Below are positions 55,982 to 64,000 of a stretch of DNA of 64,000 nucleotides, in pieces. The translations under genes were made by a program, and so were the position numbers. The notes below the pieces were generated by a model. It searched no databases. It had not been told where the DNA came from and saw nothing but the letters and a program-made list of their open reading frames with translations. This DNA is from Microcaldota archaeon (lineage in GTDB: Archaea; Micrarchaeota; Micrarchaeia; Norongarragalinales; SBBD01), in the NCBI GenBank assembly GCA_018819225.1, contig JAHJQN010000008.1:124001-188000 (forward strand), read 5' to 3'. Position 1 is the first letter of the stretch. Each line of letters begins with the position of its first letter.

Positions 55982-58003
55982 TTAGCAGCCGTGCTTGCCT
56001 TCGCTGAACAGCTTGATCATCTCGGGAAGCAGCTTATGCTCCTCTATCAATACGCGCTCCGCGAGCTTCTCAGCCGTATCACGAGGTTTCACGGGCACGC
56101 GACGCTGTCCCAAAACGATCCCCCCATCCACATCGGAGGTCACCAAGTGAACGCTGCAGCCGCTTTCCTGATCCCCGGAGGCGAGGACCTGCTCATGGCA
56201 GTGAATGCCCATGCAACCCTTAAACTTGGGCAATAACGTCGGATGAATATTGATGATTCGTCCAGTAAATGGCTTGAGAAGCGTCTCGCCTACAATGCGC
56301 ATGTAACCGGCGAGTACCACGAGACGCACGTCCCGCTTCTGCAATTCCTTCAGAATCGCTTTCTCGTGCCCGATTCGATCGGAATACGCTTTCGAATCAA
56401 TGCACACCGCGTCAATACCGTGTTGTTCCGCCCGTTTCAATGCGTGCGCATCCGGACGGTTCGAGATGACGACGCTGATGTTCACGTGCAACGATTTGTT
56501 ATCCACCGCATCAATAATGGATTGCAGGTTACTGCCGCGACCCGAAACCAGTACCGCTATATTGAACGAGCGCTCCAACTTCTTGCGACCACGGGCATAC
56601 GCGTTAATCTTTTCCGTGGGGTAGACATCCGTCAAACAACTTAAACAAATGTCCTCGCGAGGCAACCCGATGGAATTCACTAAACCGTCCAGCGACATGT
56701 ACTGCACGCTATCCGCACCCAATTCCGCGCGTATTTGCTCCGTATTCCGAGCCGAAGCAATCAATTCCTTGTACGTCGGAAAGTCAATACCCATGTAACA
56801 CGGTGCAATAATGGGAGGGCAGGAAATCAGGAGGTGTATTTCCTTCGCGCCCACCGAGCGCAGCATTTTAACGAGTTTACGCGTCGTGTGGCCTCGCACG
56901 ATACTGTCATCCACGATGGCGACGCGCTTCCCTTCAATCAAGGGTTTCACGGGAGACAGCTTCAATCGAATGGAGGACTTGCGTTTGGAATCCGCGGGCA
57001 TGATAAACGTCCGATGAATATAGCGGTTCTTGATCAAACCTTCAGCAAACGGAACGCCGCTCTCCCGGGAAAACCCCAAGGCAGCGGAACGCCCGGAATC
57101 CGGAACCGGAATCACGACATCCACTTCATTATGAAACGGTCGGGCCAACTCGATACCCAAGTTTTCGCGCACTTGATAGACATGACGGCCATTAATAATG
57201 GAATCCGGACGCGCGAAATAAACGTATTCGAACATGCAGTGCGCGCGCGGCCGAGCTTTCATGACTTTAGATTCCACGGACGTGCCTTGAATGACCACGA
57301 TTTCGCCGGGAAGGATCTCGCGATCGTATTGCGCGTCCAACGCATCCAGAGCGACGGTTTCCGATGCCACGTAAACGAGTTCGTTAACCAACGTGCGCTT
57401 GCGGCCTAAACACAAGGGCTTGTAACCCTGCGGATCGCGCGCCGCAATCAAGACGCCGTTGGACAACAATAAAATCAGGGAGTATGCGCCCTCCAATTGC
57501 GTCATCACGGATTGCATGGCCGTAATATAATCGGCCGACGACGGGACACGCGTATGAAGTCGTTTGAGATGATCCGCAAACAGTTGCAAAATGAGTTCGG
57601 TGTCCGCCGTGCACGAAAACTTGAGGGAGCCCCCCAAGCGTTGTTTCAGTTCTTCATAATTGACGATGTTGCCATTAAAGGAAATGGCGATCTGCAAGCC
57701 ATTCGCATGGCGCATCAACGGCTGCGCGTTATCTACGGTAGAGGTGCCGGTCGTAGAATACCGGACGTGACCCGCCCCCACTGAACCGGTGAGCCAATCC
57801 AAGTCCTCGTAATCGAATACCTCGGACACCAGACCCATCGCTTTAATGGTACGCAACTTCTTGTTCCGAACCACCGTAATCCCCGCAGACTCTTGCCCGC
57901 GGTGTTGCAACGCCGTTAAGCCATGGAAAAGACTCAGCGGCACTTCAACGGAAGGCGTCTTTCCGGATACGCCGATGACGCCGCATTTTTCTTTCACGGC
58001 CAT
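55982..58003 (-). CDS. purF/purN: Bifunctional PurF-PurN fusion: amidophosphoribosyltransferase + GAR formyltransferase
   Basis: PurF: CGVIGV...ALQHRGQESAGI...VAIVDDSIVRGHTT...CLSCLTDVYPTE. Contiguous PurN: FNIAVLVSGRGSNLQSIIDAV...AGYMRIVGETLLKPFTGRIINIHPTLLPKFKG...HLVTSDVDGGIVLGQ. Confidence 0.93.
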   Translation of the reverse strand: MAVKEKCGVIGVSGKTPSVEVPLSLFHGLTALQHRGQESAGITVVRNKKLRTIKAMGLVSEVFDYEDLDWLTGSVGAGHVRYSTTGTSTVDNAQPLMRHANGLQIAISFNGNIVNYEELKQRLGGSLKFSCTADTELILQLFADHLKRLHTRVPSSADYITAMQSVMTQLEGAYSLILLLSNGVLIAARDPQGYKPLCLGRKRTLVNELVYVASETVALDALDAQYDREILPGEIVVIQGTSVESKVMKARPRAHCMFEYVYFARPDSIINGRHVYQVRENLGIELARPFHNEVDVVIPVPDSGRSAALGFSRESGVPFAEGLIKNRYIHRTFIMPADSKRKSSIRLKLSPVKPLIEGKRVAIVDDSIVRGHTTRKLVKMLRSVGAKEIHLLISCPPIIAPCYMGIDFPTYKELIASARNTEQIRAELGADSVQYMSLDGLVNSIGLPREDICLSCLTDVYPTEKINAYARGRKKLERSFNIAVLVSGRGSNLQSIIDAVDNKSLHVNISVVISNRPDAHALKRAEQHGIDAVCIDSKAYSDRIGHEKAILKELQKRDVRLVVLAGYMRIVGETLLKPFTGRIINIHPTLLPKFKGCMGIHCHEQVLASGDQESGCSVHLVTSDVDGGIVLGQRRVPVKPRDTAEKLAERVLIEEHKLLPEMIKLFSEGKHGC

Positions 58004-58088
58004 TCTGAAGGCCTCGTATACCCAATCGGTGCGTTCAATTGAATCATGCCCGCGTACCTATTAAAACGCATCAGACCGTCTTTCCACG

Positions 58089-60302
58089 CTATTTCATGCA
58101 ACCGGGAATCCGGCGCTCGAACTCATCCCGCATCGCAGTCACCGCGCAATCCACGACGCGCTTGCGTGAAGATTCCGAATCAAATAGGACAAAACGTTTT
58201 TCAAGAACCGGCTTTCCGATAATCTCCGCCTTGACGTTCCGGCTCTTCGCCAAGTTCAAGAGCTTCTGAGGCTCGCGCGACGCGACTAAAAACCGGCCAG
58301 GGGTCTCCGCAAACATGATTTCATCCGCCTGCAGTTTTCCCTTGGAAGGCAACCGATCCAGTTGCACCTCCGCGCCCATATTGCTGCGAATGCACATTTC
58401 CGCCAACGCCAAACCAAAACCGCCAGACGACACGTCGTGACAGGAGGAAATCAAGCGCAGCTTGTTCGCTTCCAAAATAATTGAAAGGGTTCGTTTTTCC
58501 CGGTCGAGATCAACGGAAGGCGCCTTGCCGCCCTCCCATTTCAGGATCGAGTGCGCGTATTCACTTCCCCCGAGCTCGGGAGCCGTTTCTCCAATAATGA
58601 CGATCGAATCCTCCGTGTTCCGGAAACGCATCTCCGTAATGCGCGCCATGTCCTCCACCACGCCTACCAAAAGAATGACGGGAGCCGGCTTGATGGCTTC
58701 CTTGGTACGGTCGTCCTCATTGTAAAAAGAAACATTGCCACCGACGCACGGAATCTGCAACATCTTGCAGGCATCCGCAATACCCCGAACGGATTCAGAA
58801 AACTGCCAGAAAACAGCGGGATCGTTCGGATTACCGAAATTCAAATTGTCGACCATGCCAACGGGCACCGCGCCCACGGCCGCCAGATTGCGCGCGCACT
58901 CCAGCACGCTTTCCGCGCCCCCCGAATACGGGTCCAAATAAGATAAACGGTACACGCAATCCGTTTTCAATGCCAGACCCTTCTTTTCCGTCAAACGCAG
59001 CACCGCCGCATCCGTGTCCCCTGCTTTTAACACGGTACGGGCCTGCACCTCATGATCGTATTGTTGATACACCCAACGCTTACTCGCCAAATTATCCGAA
59101 CGCAGCATATTCATGAACACGTGATTCAAGTTTTCGGGAACCGGCGGGCGTTTTTGTTTGGCAAGCGTTTTCACGTACTCCGGAACTTTTACTGGCATCG
59201 AAATCGTGGGAACATCCGTTAACAAATCCACCGGAATCTCGGCCACGACGCGGCCCTCGAACTCAATCACAAACTGAGGTTCATCCGTAAACGAGCCAAT
59301 CACCGCATGAGTCAGGCCGTACTTATCAAAAACGTTCGTGAGATGCTTCAAATCCTTCGGAGCACACGAATAGAGCATGCGTTCCTGCGATTCGGACAAC
59401 ATGATTTCCATGGCCGTCATATCCTTCTCGCGAAGCGGTACCGCCGACGCATTGATCTTCGCTCCCTTGCCGCCCTTGAACGCCATTTCCGACGCGCAAC
59501 ACGTCAGCCCTCCGCCTCCAAAATCCTTCAACGCCTTCACTTTACCGGAGGGAAGCAATTCAAGCGTCGCATCCACGATCAACTTCTTCGTGAACGGGTC
59601 CGGAATCTGAACGGCCGGACGCTCGCCCTCACTCTTCTCACTCAAATTCTTGGAAGCGAACGTCACGCCGTGAATGCCGTCGCGGCCCGTGAGACTTCCT
59701 ACTAACACGAGCAAGTCTCCCGCATCCCTTGCTTTTCCGAGAATCAATTGATCCTTGGCCACGAGACCCACGCAAGCCGCGTTCACGATGCAATTCGTTT
59801 CAAAACCGCGATCGAAATTCGTATCGCCCGCCACCGTAGGAATCCCCACGCAATTCCCGTAATCCGCAATGCCTTTCACCACGTAATTCATGAGCCACTG
59901 CGAATGCTCGCTATCCAAGCGACCGAAACACAACGAATCTAAAACGGCGATCGGCGTCGCACCCACCGCAAGAACATCCCGAATAATGCCTCCCACGCCG
60001 GTGGCCGCACCGCTATACGGTTCAATGGCGGACGGATGATTATGCGACTCGATCTTGAACGCAATGCATTGATTGTCTCCCACATCCACCACGCCGGCAT
60101 CAAAACCGGGTCCCAATACCACGCGCTTTCCCTCGGTAGGCAATTGCTTCAACACGGGTCGAGACGTTTTATAACTGCAGTGTTCGCTCCACATGATGTC
60201 AATCATGCCGGCTTCCACGGGAGAGGGATCGCGGGACAAGCGCTTCTTGACGAGCGCCAGTTCTTTTTTCGTCAAATCGACTTCGATGCCCGAAACCATC
60301 AT
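58089..60302 (-). CDS. purL: Phosphoribosylformylglycinamidine synthase subunit PurL
   Basis: MWSEHCSYKTSRPVLKQLPTEG, FKIESHNHPSAIEPYSGAATGVGGIIRDV, GGGGLTCCASEMA, CHDVSSGGFGLALAEM. Confidence 0.96.
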   Translation of the reverse strand: MMVSGIEVDLTKKELALVKKRLSRDPSPVEAGMIDIMWSEHCSYKTSRPVLKQLPTEGKRVVLGPGFDAGVVDVGDNQCIAFKIESHNHPSAIEPYSGAATGVGGIIRDVLAVGATPIAVLDSLCFGRLDSEHSQWLMNYVVKGIADYGNCVGIPTVAGDTNFDRGFETNCIVNAACVGLVAKDQLILGKARDAGDLLVLVGSLTGRDGIHGVTFASKNLSEKSEGERPAVQIPDPFTKKLIVDATLELLPSGKVKALKDFGGGGLTCCASEMAFKGGKGAKINASAVPLREKDMTAMEIMLSESQERMLYSCAPKDLKHLTNVFDKYGLTHAVIGSFTDEPQFVIEFEGRVVAEIPVDLLTDVPTISMPVKVPEYVKTLAKQKRPPVPENLNHVFMNMLRSDNLASKRWVYQQYDHEVQARTVLKAGDTDAAVLRLTEKKGLALKTDCVYRLSYLDPYSGGAESVLECARNLAAVGAVPVGMVDNLNFGNPNDPAVFWQFSESVRGIADACKMLQIPCVGGNVSFYNEDDRTKEAIKPAPVILLVGVVEDMARITEMRFRNTEDSIVIIGETAPELGGSEYAHSILKWEGGKAPSVDLDREKRTLSIILEANKLRLISSCHDVSSGGFGLALAEMCIRSNMGAEVQLDRLPSKGKLQADEIMFAETPGRFLVASREPQKLLNLAKSRNVKAEIIGKPVLEKRFVLFDSESSRKRVVDCAVTAMRDEFERRIPGCMK

Positions 60303-61000
60303 CGCACGAGCACCTCTTTCATGCTTTCAAATACTAGCCGCGCCTTCTCGTTATTGAATGGATTCAAGATACGCTCGGACGCCCGCTCCGGATGCGGCAT
60401 CAAGCCCACCACGTTGCCTTCCGGACTACAAACCCCTGCAATGTTATCAAACGAGCCGTTCGGATTCGACTCCGGCGTTTCATTGCCCTTGAAATCCGAA
60501 TACTTGAATACGATCTGTTCGTTATCCTCCAACTCCTTCAACTGCTCCGGCGGAATAAAGTAATTGCCTTCCCCATGCGCAATCGGCACTTGAAACACGT
60601 CGCCGCGAACGAACTTGCGCGTAAACGATGTGCGAATCGTCGTCACCTTCAATTGCACCCACTTGCACACGAATTTCAGCGACTGGTTTCTCAGAAGCGC
60701 GCCAGGAAGCAACCCCGCCTCCGTCAGCGTCTGAAAACCGTTGCAGATGCCCAGAACCGGACGGCCATCCTTCGCCATGCGCTTCACTTCCTTCAACGCA
60801 GGAGAAAACGCGGAAATAACGCCTCCCCGAAGATGATCCCCGTACGAAAAACCGCCCGGAAGAACCGCGGCATCAAAACGAGATTCCTTGAAATCACGGT
60901 GCCAAACCAGCTCGGCGTTCATGTGAATGACGTCCCGCAGAACGTGCAACGCATCCAAATCACAGTTGGCTGCCGGAAAACGAAGGACCGCTATCTTCAT
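60299..61000 (-). CDS. purQ: Phosphoribosylformylglycinamidine synthase subunit PurQ
   Basis: MKIAVLRFPAANCDLDA, VLPGGFSYGDHLRGG, VLGICNGFQTLTEAGLLPGAL, PHPERA; overlaps purL start. Confidence 0.96.
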   Translation of the reverse strand: MKIAVLRFPAANCDLDALHVLRDVIHMNAELVWHRDFKESRFDAAVLPGGFSYGDHLRGGVISAFSPALKEVKRMAKDGRPVLGICNGFQTLTEAGLLPGALLRNQSLKFVCKWVQLKVTTIRTSFTRKFVRGDVFQVPIAHGEGNYFIPPEQLKELEDNEQIVFKYSDFKGNETPESNPNGSFDNIAGVCSPEGNVVGLMPHPERASERILNPFNNEKARLVFESMKEVLVR

Positions 61001-61028
61001 GTTAAAACCATTAAAATCGGAGGAGACA

Positions 61029-61289
61029 TCACGCAATCGAAACAGAATAATCTTGGGAAACCGGATTCGCGAGACGCAACTCGCGACACATCTTGTCCAC
61101 CATGGATTTGGCTTTGTCCTTGTTAGCGGCCTTCAGATGAATCCGCAATAGCTTGGCGGTACGCACCCGATCCACGTGCTCAAACCCGTTCCGCTTCATC
61201 AAATCATTGGCGATGGTTGCCCCCTCGGGATCGCTAAGCGATGGCTTGTATTCGATGGTAACCTCGGCCACAAACTCTTTTTCCGTCAT
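61029..61289 (-). CDS. purS: Phosphoribosylformylglycinamidine synthase subunit PurS
   Basis: VAEVTIEYKPSLSDPEGATIANDLMKRNGFEHVDRVRTAKLLRI; immediately upstream of purQ. Confidence 0.93.
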   Translation of the reverse strand: MTEKEFVAEVTIEYKPSLSDPEGATIANDLMKRNGFEHVDRVRTAKLLRIHLKAANKDKAKSMVDKMCRELRLANPVSQDYSVSIA

Positions 61290-61410
61290 GAGACAAACCC
61301 CCCTCGAAATCGATGAGACCAACAGTTTACACTGGTTTTCTTAATAATGTTTGCGGCCGTACGAAAAGCATATATATCCGGAATGCATTACGCATCGGCT
61401 GATTCTTCCG

Positions 61411-62292
61411 TCAGGCTTCAAACAATAGCGATAAGTCGATGGGCTTCGCGCGCAAGGTCAATGCACTGGAGGAAACGAAATCCGCTCCGGCTTTCAAGTA
61501 CGACGACGCGTTTTTTTCCGTAATGCCTCCGCTCGCCTCCAAAATCAACGAGGGATATTTCCGGCGCAGAACGCGAGCGATCCTCCGCACGTGGTAAGGA
61601 GAGAGATTGTCTAACAAGAGCGCATCCGGCCGTTCCTCCGCAGCCGCCAATGCCTCGCGCATCGAACGAACCTCCACTTCAACTACAGGAGAGCGCTTGC
61701 CGCGATGCCCTCGAACTTTTTGAACCGCTATACGCAGCGCATTCAAGTAAGAAACGCGTTGTTCCCTCGCAAGCGCCGCCACATGATTCTCCTTGATCAG
61801 ATACCCGTCAGCGAGGGACAAGCGATGCGTCAGGCCTCCGCCTACTTTCACCGCACGCTTCTCGGAATCGGAAAGCAAGGGATGCGTTTTGCGCAAGCTC
61901 GCGATCCGCGGTCCAAAACGATCCGCCAACGCTCGAGTCGCAGTCGCAATCCCGCTCAACACCATCAAATAATTCAATGCGGTACGCTCCCCGGCCAGAA
62001 TGCGGCGAACGTCGCCGCGCACTTCCAATAACACGCGGCCTTTGCGAAAGCGTTGGCCTTCCCGAACCCGGGCTCGCACCTTCAAACCACGAAATACGGA
62101 CTGCGCTTCCGGTAACCCGCAAAAGACTCCGCTTTCCTTCGCGATCACGCGGCCGGTAACCGATGACTTCAGATTCATGGCGACCGTGGTCACGTCCGCT
62201 GAAGCATCTTCACGCAATGCGAGCAACGCCTTCCTTTGAGCCCTTGCAGTAAACGTTTCCGGACGTTTGGAAAACCCATTAAGAGAACGCAT
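61411..62292 (-). CDS. nadC: Nicotinate-nucleotide pyrophosphorylase
   Basis: EDASADVTT...ALNYLMVLSGIATATR...LRKTHPLLSDSEKRAVKVGGGLTHRLSLADGYLIKENHV. Confidence 0.93.
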   Translation of the reverse strand: MRSLNGFSKRPETFTARAQRKALLALREDASADVTTVAMNLKSSVTGRVIAKESGVFCGLPEAQSVFRGLKVRARVREGQRFRKGRVLLEVRGDVRRILAGERTALNYLMVLSGIATATRALADRFGPRIASLRKTHPLLSDSEKRAVKVGGGLTHRLSLADGYLIKENHVAALAREQRVSYLNALRIAVQKVRGHRGKRSPVVEVEVRSMREALAAAEERPDALLLDNLSPYHVRRIARVLRRKYPSLILEASGGITEKNASSYLKAGADFVSSSALTLRAKPIDLSLLFEA

Positions 62293-62348
62293 GAAAGGGG
62301 TTGAGGAGACCTTCCTCTTAAAAGCCTTTTCCGGTAAAAGAAAAGGGT

Positions 62349-62648
62349 ATGGACGAAAACGAACAGGAAGAATACGGAAAGCGGGCGGAAGAAGCGCAGC
62401 ACCGGGCCCAACAGGACGCGGCGCTGAAGAACCTGCTTAGGAAAATGCTGGAGCCGGAAGCCTACGAGCGCATTCAGAACATCAAGCTATCCAACCCCGA
62501 GCTGTACGCGCAACTCATCAAAATGATCGCGTACTTGCAGCAAAGCGGGCAGTTGAAAAGCAAAGTATCGGAAGTCCAGTTGAAACAAATCGTGTCCCGG
62601 ATTCTGAGCCAGAGAAAGGAAACGAGCATCCGGTTCGCGAGAAAGTAA
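62349..62648 (+). CDS. PDCD5/TFAR19-family DNA-binding protein
   Basis: AEEAQHRAQQDAALKNLLRKMLEPEAYERIQNIKLSNPELYAQLIKMIAYLQQSGQLKSKVSEVQLKQIV. Confidence 0.95.
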   Translation: MDENEQEEYGKRAEEAQHRAQQDAALKNLLRKMLEPEAYERIQNIKLSNPELYAQLIKMIAYLQQSGQLKSKVSEVQLKQIVSRILSQRKETSIRFARK

Positions 62649-62750
62649 AACGGATCCTGCGGGCATCGATTCAGGCGAGTCATTAGGGGGCGCGAGAAAA
62701 ACAAGAAAAAAAGAATGGAAAAAGAAAAAAGAAAGAAAAAAGCCGGAAAC

Positions 62751-63215
62751 TTATTCCAGCTTTCCGCGGATGAATCCGCCCGTGTCCGTGTGCGTCAATA
62801 GACTCTGCGAGTCATTGTACGTGATCGACACCGTGTAGTCGTACGCGTCTCCCGGATTTCCATTAATGCCGTCACAGTTTATGGTAAGCAAACCGTTGGC
62901 TGGCACAATTGCAGGATTCGGGCTCGGAACGCAGTTGTTGAGAGCGTTTGGAGCAGTACCGATCGTGGCAGTACTAACCGTAATGACGCGGCCTACTGCG
63001 TTACCGAGAACGAGCGTAGCCGTACTCGTAGCGTTCGCTGGAACCGTGAAGTCCGAACATGTGAACGCGGTAAAACCTCCACATTCTTTGCCTCCACGGA
63101 ATTTGGCGGGGTTGAAGACTCCGGTATACCACAAAACGGCCGCAATAATGACGATTGCCAGAATGGCCCAGCCGTAGGTCACCAGATACTCCAACGCGGA
63201 TTGACCTCTTTTCAT
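62751..63215 (-). CDS. Archaeal class III signal-peptide pilin
   Basis: MKRGQSALEYLVTYGWAILAIVIIAAVLWYTGVF (canonical RGQSALEYL motif and hydrophobic helix). Confidence 0.85.
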   Translation of the reverse strand: MKRGQSALEYLVTYGWAILAIVIIAAVLWYTGVFNPAKFRGGKECGGFTAFTCSDFTVPANATSTATLVLGNAVGRVITVSTATIGTAPNALNNCVPSPNPAIVPANGLLTINCDGINGNPGDAYDYTVSITYNDSQSLLTHTDTGGFIRGKLE

Positions 63216-63330
63216 TAAATCACCTGCTTAGGCGGGTATTAATAGTACCCAACAAACCTGAAACCAATAATATTAGCCTCTTTAAAAGGATTTCCATTCG
63301 TACGAGCCAAACCCGACGGAAAAAAACGCG

Positions 63331-63531
63331 TTAAGACTTCATGAAAATTTCAAAAACAGCGGGCAAGTGCAAGGCGATACCGGCGATCAGTAACGGAATA
63401 GCGAAATCAAAAACGAGTCCGGAAAAATAGGCGCCCAATGCGAGTCCGGCCAGGAAATCGCCTATGGCCACAAAAATGTGGCCCCAGACGCTGATGCGCT
63501 TCAAACGCTCGCGGAATTTCTTTTTTTTCAT
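63331..63531 (-). CDS. Small hypothetical membrane protein
   Basis: MKKKKFRERLKRISVWGHIFVAIGDFLAGLALGAYFSGLVFDFAIPLLIAGIALHLPAVFEIFMKS. Confidence 0.5.
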   Translation of the reverse strand: MKKKKFRERLKRISVWGHIFVAIGDFLAGLALGAYFSGLVFDFAIPLLIAGIALHLPAVFEIFMKS

Positions 63532-63598
63532 GCACGCTACCCAAAGCCATATTAAACAGGCGTTATTAACCTTTTCCATTCGAGGGGAAAAACGGGTT

Positions 63599-64000
63599 AT
63601 GCCTTACACTTACGCTCGCGCGGGGGTAAACGTCCAGCGAGTCAAAGGCATTCAACGGGACACGCAAAGACAATTGGCCTCGACGCTGAACCGAGACGTC
63701 ATACTATCAGCGGGGCATTACTCGGCGCTCGTCAACATCCAAGGAAAAAAAATTGCCGTGCACACGGATGGCGTGGGCACGAAAGTGCTCGTGGCGCAAC
63801 AACTCGGAACGTACGATACCGTAGGGATTGACGCGATTGCCATGAACGTCAACGACTTGGCGTGCATTGGCGCCAAACCGATTACCGTCGTCGATTATCT
63901 AGCGCTGCAAAAACCGGATCCTGCACTCATTCGCGAGATCATGAAAGGACTCGTGAAAGGCGCGAAAAAGGCGAACGTGAGCATCGTCGGCGGGGAAACC
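63599..64000 (+). CDS. purM: Phosphoribosylformylglycinamidine cyclo-ligase, N-terminal part (truncated by window end)
   Basis: MPYTYARAGVNV...LSAGHYSALVNIQGKKIAVHTDGVGTKVLVAQQLGTYDTVGIDAIAMNVNDLACIGAKPITVVDYLAL...SIVGGET. Confidence 0.95.
   Translation, partial: MPYTYARAGVNVQRVKGIQRDTQRQLASTLNRDVILSAGHYSALVNIQGKKIAVHTDGVGTKVLVAQQLGTYDTVGIDAIAMNVNDLACIGAKPITVVDYLALQKPDPALIREIMKGLVKGAKKANVSIVGGET

Noticed and set aside
62690-62745. Purine-rich AAGAAAAAAAGAATGG tract as possible structured RNA
   Set aside because: Simple intergenic A/G-rich sequence between convergent genes; no stem structure seen.
1-64000. CRISPR arrays, defence islands, prophage, IS elements, rRNA operon
   Set aside because: No regularly spaced repeats, Cas, transposase, integrase or rRNA sequence recognised; only the free-standing endonuclease and intein fragment look mobile.

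Overview
This is a gene-dense archaeal chromosomal window. Archaeal markers include DnaG-type primase, FEN1, LonB, aIF5A, S6e, PDCD5, Hel308, NreA, Trm1, PurS/Q/L and class III signal-peptide pilins. The many long secreted cysteine-rich proteins suggest a DPANN-like lineage, but that is only a guess. Most of the window is housekeeping: purine biosynthesis (two tandem guaA copies; purS-purQ-purL-purF/N; purM cut by the window end), translation, repair, glyA and enolase. Interspersed are large membrane-anchored secreted proteins (three tandem beta-helix paralogues, a beta-propeller, a transglutaminase, a 1925-aa protein).

The most notable observations are: (1) a LonB gene that ends inside an N-terminal intein (Hint) segment, before Walker B and the protease domain, so it looks like a naturally split intein with its partner outside the window; (2) a tRNA-Gly(CCC) interrupted in the T-loop by a 27-nt intron with a textbook bulge-helix-bulge; (3) a PurF-PurN fusion; (4) tandem, diverged guaA genes sharing a 43-nt identical block; (5) Cys-rich and C-terminal stalk/TM modules shared between otherwise unrelated surface proteins; (6) an AT-rich free-standing LAGLIDADG-like endonuclease; (7) a GIDE/BAM-LemA-lipoprotein cluster. 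All functional calls were made by reading motifs; no database search was run.
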